The notes: generated by a model not told the origin, from the letters alone. Shown: positions 41,237-50,974, counted from the stretch's first letter. The stretch: DNA of 64,000 bases from DASQBT01 sp963746955 (GCA_963746955.1 CAVVDR010000023.1:1-64000), one strand, 5' to 3'. Numbers and translations are program-made.

Positions 41237-42193
41237 CTAGATGTCGTCCTGACGGTCGATTTCCGCCTGCTGGCGAATGGCGAACTGCTCCATGGGGTTG
41301 ATGCCCCGGCTCTTGAGGATGTGATTGCGCACTGCCACTTCCACCAATACGGCCAGATTCCGGCCTGCGGCAACGGGGATGCGCACCACGGGAATTTCCA
41401 CCCCCACCATGTTTTCCCGAGTGGCCTCCATGTCCAGCCGGTTGAGCTTTCCCATTTCATCCGCAGAGGGCTTGAAGAGCTCCACGATCAGCTTCAGATT
41501 CTTTTTCACCTTGACGGCGGTTTCGCCGAACAGATAACGGATGTTGAGCAAGCCCAGTCCACGGACTTCGAGAAAATCCCGCAGCAGAGCGGGACAAGTT
41601 CCTTCCAGGGTTTCCGGTGCGACATGCCTGAGTTCCACCGCGTCGTCGGCGACCAACCGGTGGCCGCGGGTTATCAGTTCCAGGGCAAGTTCGCTCTTGC
41701 CCACCGCCGCATCACCTTTGATCAGGACGCCCAGACTCATAACTTCCAGATATACGCCATGCAGCATGACGGTTTCCGCCAGCGCCTGTGTCAGGTGATG
41801 GGACATGAAGGCCATCAAAGCCGGACTTTGCTGGGGCGAGGAAAAAAGAGGCGTCTGGCTTGTCTCTGCCGCCTTCAGCATGATGTCGGGAATGGGCTCG
41901 TTGTTCGAGATAATGACCGCCGCAATTTCGGCTGAGAAGAGATGCTTGATCGCTTCCTGCAGCGCATCGGGCGACAGTTTGCGCAGGTAATCCATCTCGG
42001 CACAGCCCAATACCTGAATTCGGTTGGGATGGACAAAATTGAGATGCCCGATCAGGGCAAGGGTAGGCTGTTGAATGGTTTCGGAAGAAAGTTGGCGAGC
42101 TCCCCCGGCGTGGCCCGCCACCCAGGTTAAGCCCAGATGGGATGCGGTATCCCGGAAAACACTCTCGACCGATACGCTGCTCAGGCTTTCCAT
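41237..42193 (-). CDS. hprK: HPr kinase/phosphorylase
   Basis: A 318-residue protein with the HprK N-terminal domain and a catalytic domain. Its P-loop is GDAAVGKS (about residues 159-166), and the HprK signature is in 'LEVRGLGLLNIRYLFG' (about 208-223). It phosphorylates or dephosphorylates HPr on serine. It overlaps ptsN by 13 bases and lies upstream of rapZ, the usual incomplete PTS regulatory set of betaproteobacteria. Confidence 0.95.
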   Translation of the reverse strand: MESLSSVSVESVFRDTASHLGLTWVAGHAGGARQLSSETIQQPTLALIGHLNFVHPNRIQVLGCAEMDYLRKLSPDALQEAIKHLFSAEIAAVIISNNEPIPDIMLKAAETSQTPLFSSPQQSPALMAFMSHHLTQALAETVMLHGVYLEVMSLGVLIKGDAAVGKSELALELITRGHRLVADDAVELRHVAPETLEGTCPALLRDFLEVRGLGLLNIRYLFGETAVKVKKNLKLIVELFKPSADEMGKLNRLDMEATRENMVGVEIPVVRIPVAAGRNLAVLVEVAVRNHILKSRGINPMEQFAIRQQAEIDRQDDI

Positions 42194-42636
42194 GCGTTGA
42201 GCAGGCTATAGAGCGCGGCGGCATCAGCGGCGTGATTCATTCGCTCGCGCATGGACGGGTCGCCAAATAGCTGAGCCAGTTCCCCGAGAATTTGAAGGTG
42301 CGCTTCATTGGCATCGGCTGGGGCCAGAAGGACAAAACATAGACTGACCGGACGGTTATCCGGGGCGTCAAATTCCAGCGCGGGGGAGAGTCTGAACAAC
42401 GCGCCTGAAGCCTGCTTCAGCCCCTTGATGCGGCCGTGAGGAATGGCCACGCCGGAGCCCAGGGCCGTTGAGCCCAAACGCTCCCGTTCAGTCAGATTGT
42501 TGAACACCTCGCTGGGTTTGAGGCCATAGCGGGACTCGAACCAGCGGGCGACGTGCTCGAACAACTGTGTCTTGTCGGTGAACGACAGGTCGGTTTGTAT
42601 GCTGTCGGGTTTGAGTAGGGGGGATATCTGGTTCAT
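42181..42636 (-). CDS. ptsN: Nitrogen-PTS enzyme IIA
   Basis: A 151-residue PTS EIIA type-2 protein. The phosphorylated His lies in GVAIPHGRI (about residues 62-70). Without sugar-specific EIIB/C it acts in regulation (potassium, nitrogen, envelope) rather than sugar uptake. It is first of ptsN-hprK-rapZ and downstream of hpf and rpoN. Confidence 0.93.
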   Translation of the reverse strand: MNQISPLLKPDSIQTDLSFTDKTQLFEHVARWFESRYGLKPSEVFNNLTERERLGSTALGSGVAIPHGRIKGLKQASGALFRLSPALEFDAPDNRPVSLCFVLLAPADANEAHLQILGELAQLFGDPSMRERMNHAADAAALYSLLNAWKA

Positions 42637-42862
42637 GCTGCATTCCGGGCCGGGTTATTGATTCGGCACCCATCGACTTGACAATGTCGTCAATGCAAAT
42701 TCGGTGCCAGGCATTCCTTAGGGCAAAGTGTGCCGAATCCATAACAGACTAAAGTGACGTTTCTTGAGGCGGCTCGCAGTCGAATCAAAGTCCGCAAGAT
42801 TAGCCGTCATGCCGTCACTCGGGATGATTCTCGCCGCCTCAATAACCGGCCAGGAAGCGTGA

Positions 42863-43192
42863 TTATACGCCAGTTGGTTGGTGTTTCAGGCCCCCCGTTT
42901 CCGGGTGGTGATCACCTTGCTTCTCTTTGTGTTTGACAATCTGTCGGTCGAGTTTGTCTGCCAGAAGGTCGATCGCGGCGTACATGTTGCCGTCCTCCGC
43001 GTGGGCATGAAAGTCGCGGCCCCTAACATGCAGCGTGGCTTCCACTTTGTGTATCAGCTTTTCCACCTGCATGATGACCCCCATATCGATTACTTGATCA
43101 AAATGGCGTTTTACCCGGTCAAGTTTGGACGCGACATAGTCACGGATGGCTGGAGTTATTTCTACGTGGTGACCGGTAATTGTGAGATTCAT
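42863..43192 (-). CDS. hpf: Ribosome hibernation promoting factor
   Basis: A 109-residue protein with the RaiA/HPF fold: 'MNLTITGHHVEITPAIRDYV' at the start, then 'EATLHVRGRDFHAHAEDGNM' and 'YAAIDLLADKLDRQIVKHK'. The short C-terminus makes it the short HPF type. It binds the small ribosomal subunit and helps form 100S dimers. The start at 43192 has AGGAGGCC upstream. A strong terminator separates it from rpoN. Confidence 0.93.
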   Translation of the reverse strand: MNLTITGHHVEITPAIRDYVASKLDRVKRHFDQVIDMGVIMQVEKLIHKVEATLHVRGRDFHAHAEDGNMYAAIDLLADKLDRQIVKHKEKQGDHHPETGGLKHQPTGV

Positions 43193-43216
43193 AAGGCCTC
43201 CTAAGCTCACGGGGTG

Positions 43217-43250
43217 AAAAAAAGCCCGCAACGCGTCGCGCGTGGCGGGC
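43217..43250 (-). terminator. Rho-independent terminator after rpoN
   Basis: On the minus strand GCCCGC...GCGGGC forms a strong GC-rich hairpin (43250-43224) followed by TTTTTTT (43223-43217). It lies between the rpoN stop and the hpf start, so hpf probably has its own promoter or relies on read-through. Confidence 0.88.
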
Positions 43251-43373
43251 CAGGGAGTTGGTGAACACAAGTCATGATCGTCACTTTCAGATTATGCCAG
43301 AAGGGCCGCTTTTCAAAGGACGGAATCAACCGGCGGCGGTTCGACCCTGACGCGCATAGGGGAATACGCGCTG

Positions 43374-44804
43374 CTAAACGGACTTGCGCATATTCGCAGG
43401 GGAAATTTGCAGAGCCTCCCGATACTTGGCTACGGTCCGGCGGGCGACCACGATGCCTTGCTGGCCAAGCAATTCGGAAATTTGTCCATCCGACAAGGGT
43501 CTTCGAGAGTTCTCCGCGCTGACCAGTTGTTTGATCAGGGCGCGGATCGCGGTAGAAGAGGCCGTACCCCCGGCTTCCGTGGCAACATGGCTGCCGAAAA
43601 AGTATTTGAGTTCGTACAGGCCGCGCGGCGTCATCATGTATTTCTGGGTGGTCACCCGCGAAATGGTGGATTCGTGCATGCCCACCGCTTCCGCGATTTC
43701 CCTTAGCACCAGCGGACGCATGGCGACGTCGCCATGTTCGAAAAAATGTCGTTGGCGATCCACGATGGCCTGGGAAACCCGCAGGATGGTATCAAAGCGC
43801 TGCTGAACATTCTTGATCAGCCACTTGGCTTCCTGCAACTGGCTGGAGAGCTGCCCCGTCCCATTGTCCCGGTGCCGCGCTAGGATATCGGCATATACCC
43901 GGTTGATGCGGAGCTTGGGCATGGCATCGGGATTGAGGCTGGCGAGCCAAAGGCCGCGGACCTTCCTGAGCGTGACGTCCGGCACAACGTAGTGCGTCTC
44001 CTGGCTGTTGAAGCTGGAGCCCGGTCTGGGATTAAGTCCCAAAATCAGGGCTCGTACCGCATGCAGCTCGGAATCATCGATATGCAGGGCCTTTTTCAGC
44101 TTGCCAACATCCCGGTTGGCCAGCAGGGCCAGGTGTTCTTCCACCAGATTCTTTGCTGCCGCCAAGCCGGGCGTATCCGGCGGAAGGGCGTGCAGCTGAA
44201 GGCTTAGGCACTCGCCCAGATTCCGGGCACCAACCCCGGTGGGGTCGAGGTGCTGGAGATGGTGAAGGGCGATTTCCAGTTCTTCGGGTTCAAGATCGGG
44301 GAAAAGTTCCTTGTCGACACGCAAGATGTCGGCGATTTCTTCCAACGGGTAGACAAGATAGCCAGCATCGTTCAGGGCATCTATCAGGGCTGCCAGCAGG
44401 GCGCGGTCGCGTTCCGACAAGGGGATGAAGGCCATTTGGCCAAGCAGGTACTCGCGCAAACTGGGACCTGCGGCCGGAGTTTGTGGACCGCTGTCGTCGT
44501 CATCGTCGGCCGACCTGGCGCTGTAGTCATTCCAGTCGATTTCTTCCTGGTGGCTGTCAGCTTCGCCCTTGAATTCAGTAGGCTCTTCGGTCTGTTTGGT
44601 CGACGTTTCCTGGGTGTTTCCCTCGCTTCCTGCTGCATAGCGATTTTCTTCGTCTTCCAGTTCAAGTAATGGATTATCTTGGAGGATCTGTTCCAGCTCC
44701 TGGTTCAACTCGAGCGTTGAGAGCTGCAGCAGGCGGATAGACTGCTGCAACTGCGGCGTCAAAGTGAGTTGTTGGCTGAGCTTGAGCTGGAGGTTGTGTT
44801 TCAT
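43374..44804 (-). CDS. rpoN: RNA polymerase sigma-54 factor
   Basis: A 476-residue sigma-54. The Gln/Leu-rich activator-interacting region I is at residues 1-50 ('LQLKLSQQLTLTPQLQQSIR'). An acidic region II (about 60-115), the core-binding and helix-turn-helix parts and the RpoN box ARRTVAKYRE near the C-terminus are all present. It needs enhancer-binding ATPases to open promoters. The start at 44804 is preferred over 44825 because it gives the conserved MKxxLQLK-type N-terminus. Confidence 0.95.
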   Translation of the reverse strand: MKHNLQLKLSQQLTLTPQLQQSIRLLQLSTLELNQELEQILQDNPLLELEDEENRYAAGSEGNTQETSTKQTEEPTEFKGEADSHQEEIDWNDYSARSADDDDDSGPQTPAAGPSLREYLLGQMAFIPLSERDRALLAALIDALNDAGYLVYPLEEIADILRVDKELFPDLEPEELEIALHHLQHLDPTGVGARNLGECLSLQLHALPPDTPGLAAAKNLVEEHLALLANRDVGKLKKALHIDDSELHAVRALILGLNPRPGSSFNSQETHYVVPDVTLRKVRGLWLASLNPDAMPKLRINRVYADILARHRDNGTGQLSSQLQEAKWLIKNVQQRFDTILRVSQAIVDRQRHFFEHGDVAMRPLVLREIAEAVGMHESTISRVTTQKYMMTPRGLYELKYFFGSHVATEAGGTASSTAIRALIKQLVSAENSRRPLSDGQISELLGQQGIVVARRTVAKYREALQISPANMRKSV

Positions 44805-44886
44805 ACAGTGAAGTAGCGGCAACAATGCGCCTCCACTTTATCCTTATGGCGCGATTATTGCTTAATATTTTGCTGCGTTGTCGTAC

Positions 44887-45609
44887 TTAGAGACGGAAAT
44901 TTTCACCCAGGTAGACCCTGCGAACGATTTCATTTTGAATAAGCCCGTCTGGCTTGCCGTCGGCCAGCACTCGGCCTTCATTGATAATGTAGGCACGATC
45001 ACAAATTCCCAGGGTTTCCCTGACATTGTGATCAGTAATGAGCACGCCGATATCCCGCTCCTTCAGAAATCGAATCAGGCGCTGGATATCGAGTACCGCA
45101 ATCGGATCGATCCCGGCAAACGGCTCATCCAGCAGGATAAAATGCGGATTCATAGCCAGCGCTCGAGCGATTTCCACCCGGCGCCGTTCGCCACCCGAGA
45201 GGCTCAATGCCGAAGCCTTGCGTAAGTGCCCGACATTCAGGTCTTCGAGGAGGTTGCGGAGGTGAACCTCGATTTCCTCTTCCCCGTAGTTCTGCAATTC
45301 CAGCACCGCGCGGACATTTTCCTCCACGCTGAGCTTGCGGAAAATCGAGGGCTCCTGAGGCAGATAGGCTATGCCGATGCGTGCCCGCTGATGGATGGGC
45401 AGGTGGGTCATGTCCCTGTCACCTATCCGGATCATTCCTCCATCGGCCGGAACCAGACCCACGATCATGTAGAAGCAGGTCGTCTTTCCCGCTCCATTGG
45501 GGCCCAGCAGCCCAACCACTTCCCCGTTCCCCACTTCGAGTGAAACGTCATGAACCACCGTGCGTTTCTTGTAAGATTTCCGCAGACTGCGTGCGGCAAG
45601 CTGGGTCAT
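44887..45609 (-). CDS. lptB: LPS export ABC transporter ATP-binding protein
   Basis: A 240-residue ABC ATPase. Walker A is GPNGAGKTT (about residues 35-43), the signature is LSGGERRR (about 138-145) and Walker B is FILLDEPFAGID (about 157-168). It powers LPS extraction by LptFG. It overlaps lptA by four bases in the conserved order lptC-lptA-lptB-rpoN. Confidence 0.95.
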   Translation of the reverse strand: MTQLAARSLRKSYKKRTVVHDVSLEVGNGEVVGLLGPNGAGKTTCFYMIVGLVPADGGMIRIGDRDMTHLPIHQRARIGIAYLPQEPSIFRKLSVEENVRAVLELQNYGEEEIEVHLRNLLEDLNVGHLRKASALSLSGGERRRVEIARALAMNPHFILLDEPFAGIDPIAVLDIQRLIRFLKERDIGVLITDHNVRETLGICDRAYIINEGRVLADGKPDGLIQNEIVRRVYLGENFRL

Positions 45610-46127
45610 TTGGCCTGAGTCTTGGGGTGGATGACGATGTGTACCCGACCGGCGGGGGTCTGGGCATTTTGCTTGCCCACCACCTTGTAGAGTTCAGTCT
45701 GCGTGTTGTAGGTAATCACGTCGCCGCGAATCTCGTCCTCGCCCTTGCGCAGCCGCGCACCGCCGGAAAGTTCAAGCAACCCCTTGACGTTGTCAAAATC
45801 GACCCGGGGTGCATAGGCTTCGACATATTCGTCCACACCGTCCCGCTTCTGGCGAAAGCTGACCGGGTTGCCCGTTGCGACCACCGTCTTGAGGCCATTT
45901 TCATCTTGGCTGACATCCACCTTGTCGGCGCGCAGCATCAGGGTGCCCTGTATCAGGACTACATTGCCCTGGTAAACCCCGGTCTTGCGCAGGTCATCCA
46001 GGGTCACGCTATCCGCTTCAAGATTGATTGGCTTGCTGCGGTCCGCCTTTTCCGCTCTGGCTGGACTGACCAACAGCCAGCCCAGCAGGCATGAAAGAAG
46101 AAATTTGTGCATGGTTGTGATCGTCAT
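45606..46127 (-). CDS. lptA: LPS transport periplasmic protein LptA
   Basis: A 173-residue protein with a signal peptide (cut near SPARA). It has an OstA-like beta-jellyroll: 'PINLEADSVTLDDLRKTGVY' and 'GGARLRKGEDEIRGDVITYN'. LptA bridges the inner-membrane LptBFGC and outer-membrane LptDE. It starts in an ATGA overlap with lptC; ATG 46112 is an alternative. Confidence 0.93.
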   Translation of the reverse strand: MTITTMHKFLLSCLLGWLLVSPARAEKADRSKPINLEADSVTLDDLRKTGVYQGNVVLIQGTLMLRADKVDVSQDENGLKTVVATGNPVSFRQKRDGVDEYVEAYAPRVDFDNVKGLLELSGGARLRKGEDEIRGDVITYNTQTELYKVVGKQNAQTPAGRVHIVIHPKTQAK

Positions 46128-46687
46128 GTTTTGTACTGTGCTCTTATCCTGCCACGCAACTTGAGGACACGGCCGAGGGTATCCATTTCCAGGCTGCCGG
46201 CGCTGACTTGCAGACCCGGCCCGTAAACACTTACTGCTGTCGGGACCAATATACGATGTTCCCGCGGATACGCCTCAATCCGGGCGGACTGCAGCCTGTA
46301 TCCCTGGGTGCCCTTGGGAGGGATCTGCGTCAGGTTCACCTGGCCATCGAAGCTTATTGCCTGCCCGTCTGGCGCGACCGTGGCATGCAGGGACGTTATG
46401 TGAAGGACGCCATCCTCGGCGCTGATATGGTTCAGAACCGGGTTGTCGACCTCGGTCTGATTCAACTTGCCATAGTAGCGCAGCCTATTTGCGTTCAGTT
46501 GGTAGAGAGGCTCTCCATTCTTCCCGTTAAGCGTGGAGTGAAAGTTTTCCACGATGGCATCCGGTTGACCCAGGCCATTTTTTCTATTTGCCGTAGCAGG
46601 TCTGGCGGCGTGCTCCAGCCAGTAGCTGAGCATTGCGACACCGGCCAGCAGGGCAAGGGGCAGCCAATAAGGCGAACGGCTCAGCAT
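46124..46687 (-). CDS. lptC: LPS export protein LptC
   Basis: A 187-residue bitopic protein: one N-terminal membrane helix (about residues 8-25) and a periplasmic LptC beta domain ('YQLNANRLRYYGKLNQTEVD', 'TVAPDGQAISFDGQVNLTQ'). It anchors the LPS bridge. It overlaps lptA and lies six bases after kdsC. Confidence 0.92.
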   Translation of the reverse strand: MLSRSPYWLPLALLAGVAMLSYWLEHAARPATANRKNGLGQPDAIVENFHSTLNGKNGEPLYQLNANRLRYYGKLNQTEVDNPVLNHISAEDGVLHITSLHATVAPDGQAISFDGQVNLTQIPPKGTQGYRLQSARIEAYPREHRILVPTAVSVYGPGLQVSAGSLEMDTLGRVLKLRGRIRAQYKT

Positions 46688-46693
46688 GCGTTC

Positions 46694-47224
46694 CTAGACC
46701 AGATACGCTGCCATCATGCTGTCGAAAGTGTTCTGTGCCCGCATCAGCCATTCGCAGGCTTCGCGCACCGCGCCCCGGCCTGCTTCCCGGCTCGTGACGT
46801 AGTGAGAGTGCGCCTTTACCAGTTCGGGTGCGGCGGGCACCGTGATGGCCAGGCCGGCCCGGCGCATCACCGGCAAGTCCACCACGTCATCACCCATGTA
46901 GGCCGTCTCTTCCGGCAGCAATTCCAGTTTGGCCAGCAATTGCTTATAGATTCCCAGCTTGTCGTGTGCGCCCTGGTAAATGTGGAAGATGCCCAGATTG
47001 GCGGCGCGATGTTCCACGACGCGAGATGTGCGGCCGGTGATGATGGCCAGTTCCACGCCCGATCCCTTGAGCATTTTCAGCCCGTGGCCATCGAGGGAAT
47101 TAAAACCTTTGAATTCCTGTCCATCGTCGGCAAGAAATAGCGTGCCATCCGTCATGACACCGTCGACGTCGAAGGCGATCAGCTTGACGCGTTGGGCGCG
47201 CTGAATTCCATCATGGGTCATCAA
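46694..47224 (-). CDS. kdsC: Kdo 8-phosphate phosphatase
   Basis: A 176-residue HAD phosphatase without a cap domain. The motif I DVDGVMTDG (about residues 19-27), the Thr/Ser of motif II in AIITGRTS, and motif IV GDDVVDLP (about 111-118) are intact. It removes phosphate from Kdo-8-P on the way to lipid A. It overlaps kdsD by four bases. Confidence 0.94.
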   Translation of the reverse strand: MMTHDGIQRAQRVKLIAFDVDGVMTDGTLFLADDGQEFKGFNSLDGHGLKMLKGSGVELAIITGRTSRVVEHRAANLGIFHIYQGAHDKLGIYKQLLAKLELLPEETAYMGDDVVDLPVMRRAGLAITVPAAPELVKAHSHYVTSREAGRGAVREACEWLMRAQNTFDSMMAAYLV

Positions 47225-48204
47225 ACCACTCCGGCCCTAAGCAGATCATGCATGTTCAGCGCACCTTGCAACTGCCCGGCTTCATTGACCACCAACAGGC
47301 CGTTGATTCTAAGTGTTTCCATTCTTCCCACCGCTTCAGCCGCCAGTTGATCCGGGCCGATGGTCTTGGGGTTGAGGGTCATTACCCGATCCACTCCGAC
47401 AGCGAGAATATCAAGCTTCTTTTCCAAAGCGCGGCGCAAATCGCCATCGGTAAACACGCCTACAACTCCTTCTGTCTCATCCACGACGGCGGTCATACCC
47501 AGGCCCTTGTCCGTCATTTCCAGCAGGGCTTCCTTGGTCGATGCGCCCAGAGTCACGCGGGGCAGACGCTCACCGGTATGCATCAGATCGCGCACGCGGA
47601 CCAGCAAGCGGCGCCCCAGGCTGCCGCCGGGATGGGTGAGCGCAAAATCCTCCGCCGAAAAACCGCGCGCTTCCAGCAGCGCGACTGCCAGGGCATCGCC
47701 CAGGGCCAGCGCGGCCGTGGTGCTCGCGGTAGGGGCAAGATTCAAGGGGCAGGCTTCCTTGTCTACTGCTGCATTCAGGTGAACATCTGATTCAGCTCCC
47801 AGAGTCGACCTGGGGTTGCCGCTCATGCCGATCAGCTTGGCGCCGCGTCGCTTGATCAAGGGCAGGATGCTGGTGATTTCCGGACTTTCGCCGGAATTGG
47901 ACAGGACAATGACCACATCGTCGCGGGCAATCATTCCCAGGTCGCCGTGGCTGGCGTCCCCGGGGTGGACGAAGAACGCTGGGGTGCCGGTACTGGCCAG
48001 GGTGGCTGCAATCTTGTGCCCGATATGGCCGGACTTCCCCATGCCGGAAACGACGACCCGTCCGCTGCAGGCCAGGATCAGTTCCACGGCACGGTAGAAA
48101 TTCTGGTCAAGTCGGCCGGCCACCGCTCGCACTGCATCTGCCTCGGTAATCAGTACCTGCCGCGCCAGTTCCAGAGTTTGCTCGGGATTGAGGGAATTAA
48201 TCAT
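47221..48204 (-). CDS. kdsD: Arabinose 5-phosphate isomerase with CBS domains
   Basis: A 327-residue protein: an SIS isomerase domain (residues about 35-180; 'VVSGMGKSGHIGHKIAATLA' and 'GDASHGDLGMI') and two CBS domains (about 205-325). It converts ribulose 5-phosphate to arabinose 5-phosphate for Kdo. It starts the LPS cluster kdsD-kdsC-lptC-lptA-lptB. Confidence 0.94.
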   Translation of the reverse strand: MINSLNPEQTLELARQVLITEADAVRAVAGRLDQNFYRAVELILACSGRVVVSGMGKSGHIGHKIAATLASTGTPAFFVHPGDASHGDLGMIARDDVVIVLSNSGESPEITSILPLIKRRGAKLIGMSGNPRSTLGAESDVHLNAAVDKEACPLNLAPTASTTAALALGDALAVALLEARGFSAEDFALTHPGGSLGRRLLVRVRDLMHTGERLPRVTLGASTKEALLEMTDKGLGMTAVVDETEGVVGVFTDGDLRRALEKKLDILAVGVDRVMTLNPKTIGPDQLAAEAVGRMETLRINGLLVVNEAGQLQGALNMHDLLRAGVV

Positions 48205-48266
48205 TTCGGCGTAAGTATACTAGAGGCACGACCGGCCAGGCCCGAGGCATCAGACATAAGGAACAC

Positions 48267-50237
48267 ATGCACGCCACCCTTCAAATTGTTTTGATCCTGC
48301 TGGCGGCGGCGGTCGTGGTCGCCGCTACGGCGCGGGCCTTGCATCTGCCGCCCATGTTGGGTTATCTGCTCACCGGCATCGCCATCGGCCCCCATGGTTT
48401 GGGCTGGATTCCTGATACGCAGGAAGCCCGCTACCTGGGCGAATTCGGCGTGGTGTTCCTGATGTTTTCCATTGGTTTGGAATTCAGCCTGCCGCGCATG
48501 ACTGCCATGCGCGGCACCGTGTTTGGTTTTGGCGGTGCGCAGGTTGGGGTCATATTGCTGTTGACCCTGGGCTTGGCCTGGCTGTTGGGTTTCCCTCTCT
48601 TGAGCGGGCTTGCCTTGGGCGGCGTAATGGCCATGTCTTCCACCGCAATCGTATCCAAATTGCTGGCCGACCGGATGGAACTCCAGACCCCGCATGGGCG
48701 AATGATACTGGGCGCCCTGCTGTTTCAGGACCTGGCGGTCGTGCCGATGCTGATTCTGATTCCTGCATTGGCAATGAACGCGGGAGACATGGCTGCGGAA
48801 TTGGCTTGGGCCTTTCTCAAGGCGGCGCTGGTGCTCGGCCTGATCCTGTTCGCCGGGCAGCGCATTATGCGCGCCTGGTTTCACCGCGTTGCTGCGGCCA
48901 AGTCGCCGGAAATATTTACCCTCAACCTGCTGCTGTTTACCCTGGGTCTGGCCTATCTGACCGAAAGGGCGGGGCTGTCGCTGGCGCTGGGTGCATTCCT
49001 GGCTGGCATGCTCGTTTCCGAAACGGAATACCGCTACCAAGTGGAAGACGACATCAAGCCCTTCCGGGATGTCCTGCTTGGGCTGTTCTTTGTCACCATC
49101 GGCATGCGCCTGAATATCGCCTCCGCGCTGGCTGCGTGGTGGCAGGTGCTGCTGCTGGTGGGCATGATCATGGTCGGCAAGGGCATCGTGATTTGGGGCT
49201 TGGCCCGGGCGCTGCGCAACAAGGCCGCCACAGCCATTCGCTCTGCCCTGGGCCTGGCGCAGGCGGGGGAGTTCGGTTTTGTCCTGCTCGCGATGGCGAC
49301 AGACCATGGTTTGCTGGACGCGCGCATCGGGCAGCCGGTACTGGCATCCATGGTGCTATCCATGCTGATCGCGCCGCTACTGATCAATCGGATGGAAACC
49401 CTGACTCGCCTGCTGTGCGGCAGCGACTGGATGAACCAGGCCAAGCTGGTTCACGATATCGCGGTCAAAACCTTCGGCAAGACCGGTCATGTGATCGTCT
49501 GCGGATATGGCCGCAGCGGCCAAAGCCTTGCGCGTTTTCTGGAAAGCGAGAACCTGCCCTTCGTCGCGCTGGATTACGACCCGGAACGGGTCACGGCCGC
49601 AGCCGGTGCGGGTGAAAGCGTCGTTTTCGGCGATGCCGGCAGGCGTGAAGTGTTGGTTGCAGCCGGGCTTTCCCGCGCACGGGCCCTAGTGGTGACCTTC
49701 GCCGAAACCAGATCGGCGCTTTCCATCCTGCGCCATGCCCATGAGATCAAACCGGCGCTGCCCGTGGTCGTGCGCACCACGGATGAAACCTCCATCGATC
49801 GGCTCAAGGAGGCGGGGGCGGCAGAAGTGGTGTTCGAGGTGATGGAAGGCTCCCTCATCATGGCGTTTCATGCGCTGATGCTCATGGGCCTGCCGATGGC
49901 CAATGTGATGAAACGTATCCAGGCCGTGCGGGAGTCACGCTATGAATTGATGCGTGGTTTTTTTCGCGGAGCAACGGACCAGGACGACGAACTGGATGAG
50001 GAAGTCCAGCCGCGCTTATCCTCCGTCCTGGTCGGGCCGGACTCTTCAGCGATCGGCAGAACCCTGGCGGACCTCGAACTCGAAGACCTGTCCGTCGACG
50101 TGGTGGCAGTGAGGCGGCGTGGCATCAAAGGCCTGGATCCGCAGCCGGAAACCCTGCTGGAACCCGGCGATGTGCTGGTGCTGAGGGGAACGGCAGCGGA
50201 TTTGGCGGCGACTGAAATTCGCTTGTTGCAGGGATAA
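48267..50237 (+). CDS. Kef/YbaL-type monovalent cation:proton antiporter
   Basis: A 656-residue protein. A CPA2 antiporter domain with about 12 membrane helices covers residues 1-380. A TrkA-N (RCK) domain with GYGRSGQSLARFL (about residues 413-425) follows, and then a TrkA-C domain (about 570-655). The RCK fold binds nucleotide or glutathione-type ligands that gate potassium efflux. It is divergent from kdsD. Orthology to KefB, KefC or YbaL is not resolved by eye. Confidence 0.9.
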   Translation: MHATLQIVLILLAAAVVVAATARALHLPPMLGYLLTGIAIGPHGLGWIPDTQEARYLGEFGVVFLMFSIGLEFSLPRMTAMRGTVFGFGGAQVGVILLLTLGLAWLLGFPLLSGLALGGVMAMSSTAIVSKLLADRMELQTPHGRMILGALLFQDLAVVPMLILIPALAMNAGDMAAELAWAFLKAALVLGLILFAGQRIMRAWFHRVAAAKSPEIFTLNLLLFTLGLAYLTERAGLSLALGAFLAGMLVSETEYRYQVEDDIKPFRDVLLGLFFVTIGMRLNIASALAAWWQVLLLVGMIMVGKGIVIWGLARALRNKAATAIRSALGLAQAGEFGFVLLAMATDHGLLDARIGQPVLASMVLSMLIAPLLINRMETLTRLLCGSDWMNQAKLVHDIAVKTFGKTGHVIVCGYGRSGQSLARFLESENLPFVALDYDPERVTAAAGAGESVVFGDAGRREVLVAAGLSRARALVVTFAETRSALSILRHAHEIKPALPVVVRTTDETSIDRLKEAGAAEVVFEVMEGSLIMAFHALMLMGLPMANVMKRIQAVRESRYELMRGFFRGATDQDDELDEEVQPRLSSVLVGPDSSAIGRTLADLELEDLSVDVVAVRRRGIKGLDPQPETLLEPGDVLVLRGTAADLAATEIRLLQG

Positions 50238-50240
50238 GAA

Positions 50241-50262
50241 AAGCCCGGCGGTGCCGGGCCTT
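50241..50262. terminator. Two-way terminator between convergent genes
   Basis: GCCCGGC-GGT-GCCGGGC (7-bp stem, 50243-50259). On the minus strand it is followed by TTTTCTT, and on the plus strand by a weaker CTTGTT. It serves the antiporter gene and, better, the pseudopilin gene on the other strand. Confidence 0.75.
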
Positions 50263-50281
50263 GTTCAAACCTTATCCGGAA

Positions 50282-50974
50282 TCAGAACAGAATGGCGGCG
50301 CCGCAGTTGGCTTCCCCTGAGCCGGCCTTCCAGACCCCGGCGGTTGCCCCGCTGGTTGCCGTGTCATAACAGCTATCGTCTACGGGATGTGTAGTGTCGG
50401 TAATGGGATAGCCGGAAAAGCGCATGATGCCAGTCGTGGCCTTGCCGTCGTCGATCTTGCGGTCGACCTCCGCGAGCACTTCCACCGGCACCTGTTTGCC
50501 GGTCTTCAGGTTGTGGCGGGGCGTCGGCGTCCCCACGTATTCACTGTCATAGATCAGCTGGATATAGGCATTCCACGCGTTTTTTGGCGTGCTTGTATCG
50601 CTATCCGCTGCGGCACCGCGAACATAAACATAGGAGCCGGTGATGAAGCCTGCGTGCGACAGATGGTCCCAGACGGCCACTGATTCTTCTGGTGGCTTAA
50701 TCTGGCCGTCGCCGTCGCCGTTAAACGTTACTCCGGCTGTCTCCCCCGGTATCAAGGTGTCGGCCTGGCTGAAATCCCCTGGCAGCGCCCGATAGCGGTC
50801 CTGAAAGCCATAAAAAGCGGCCTTGACCCCGTCCACCTGGCTGATGAGATTGCGCACCCTGGCGCTGTTGATCAGCGACTGGCCTTGCAGAATGCCGCCG
50901 AGCAGCAGGCCGATGATGACCAGCACGATGGCGATTTCAATGAGGGTAAAACCCTGCTGTTTGCGTAAGGACAT
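50282..50974 (-). CDS. Type IV pilin/pseudopilin-like protein
   Basis: A 230-residue protein with a class III signal: basic leader MSLRKQQG, cut before Phe, then FTLIEIAIVLVIIGLLLGGI as the N-terminal helix with Glu at +5. The globular part is long, with paired Cys near the C-terminus (SCYDTAT...NCGAAILF), as in MSHA-like or TcpA-like pilins. The start at 50974 has GGAGCCCC upstream. It lies apart from the main operon. Confidence 0.85.
   Translation of the reverse strand: MSLRKQQGFTLIEIAIVLVIIGLLLGGILQGQSLINSARVRNLISQVDGVKAAFYGFQDRYRALPGDFSQADTLIPGETAGVTFNGDGDGQIKPPEESVAVWDHLSHAGFITGSYVYVRGAAADSDTSTPKNAWNAYIQLIYDSEYVGTPTPRHNLKTGKQVPVEVLAEVDRKIDDGKATTGIMRFSGYPITDTTHPVDDSCYDTATSGATAGVWKAGSGEANCGAAILF

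Noticed and set aside
42637..42862. Possible small RNA between ptsN and hpf
   Set aside because: There is no clear promoter-terminator pair and nothing beyond short inverted bases; too weak to call.
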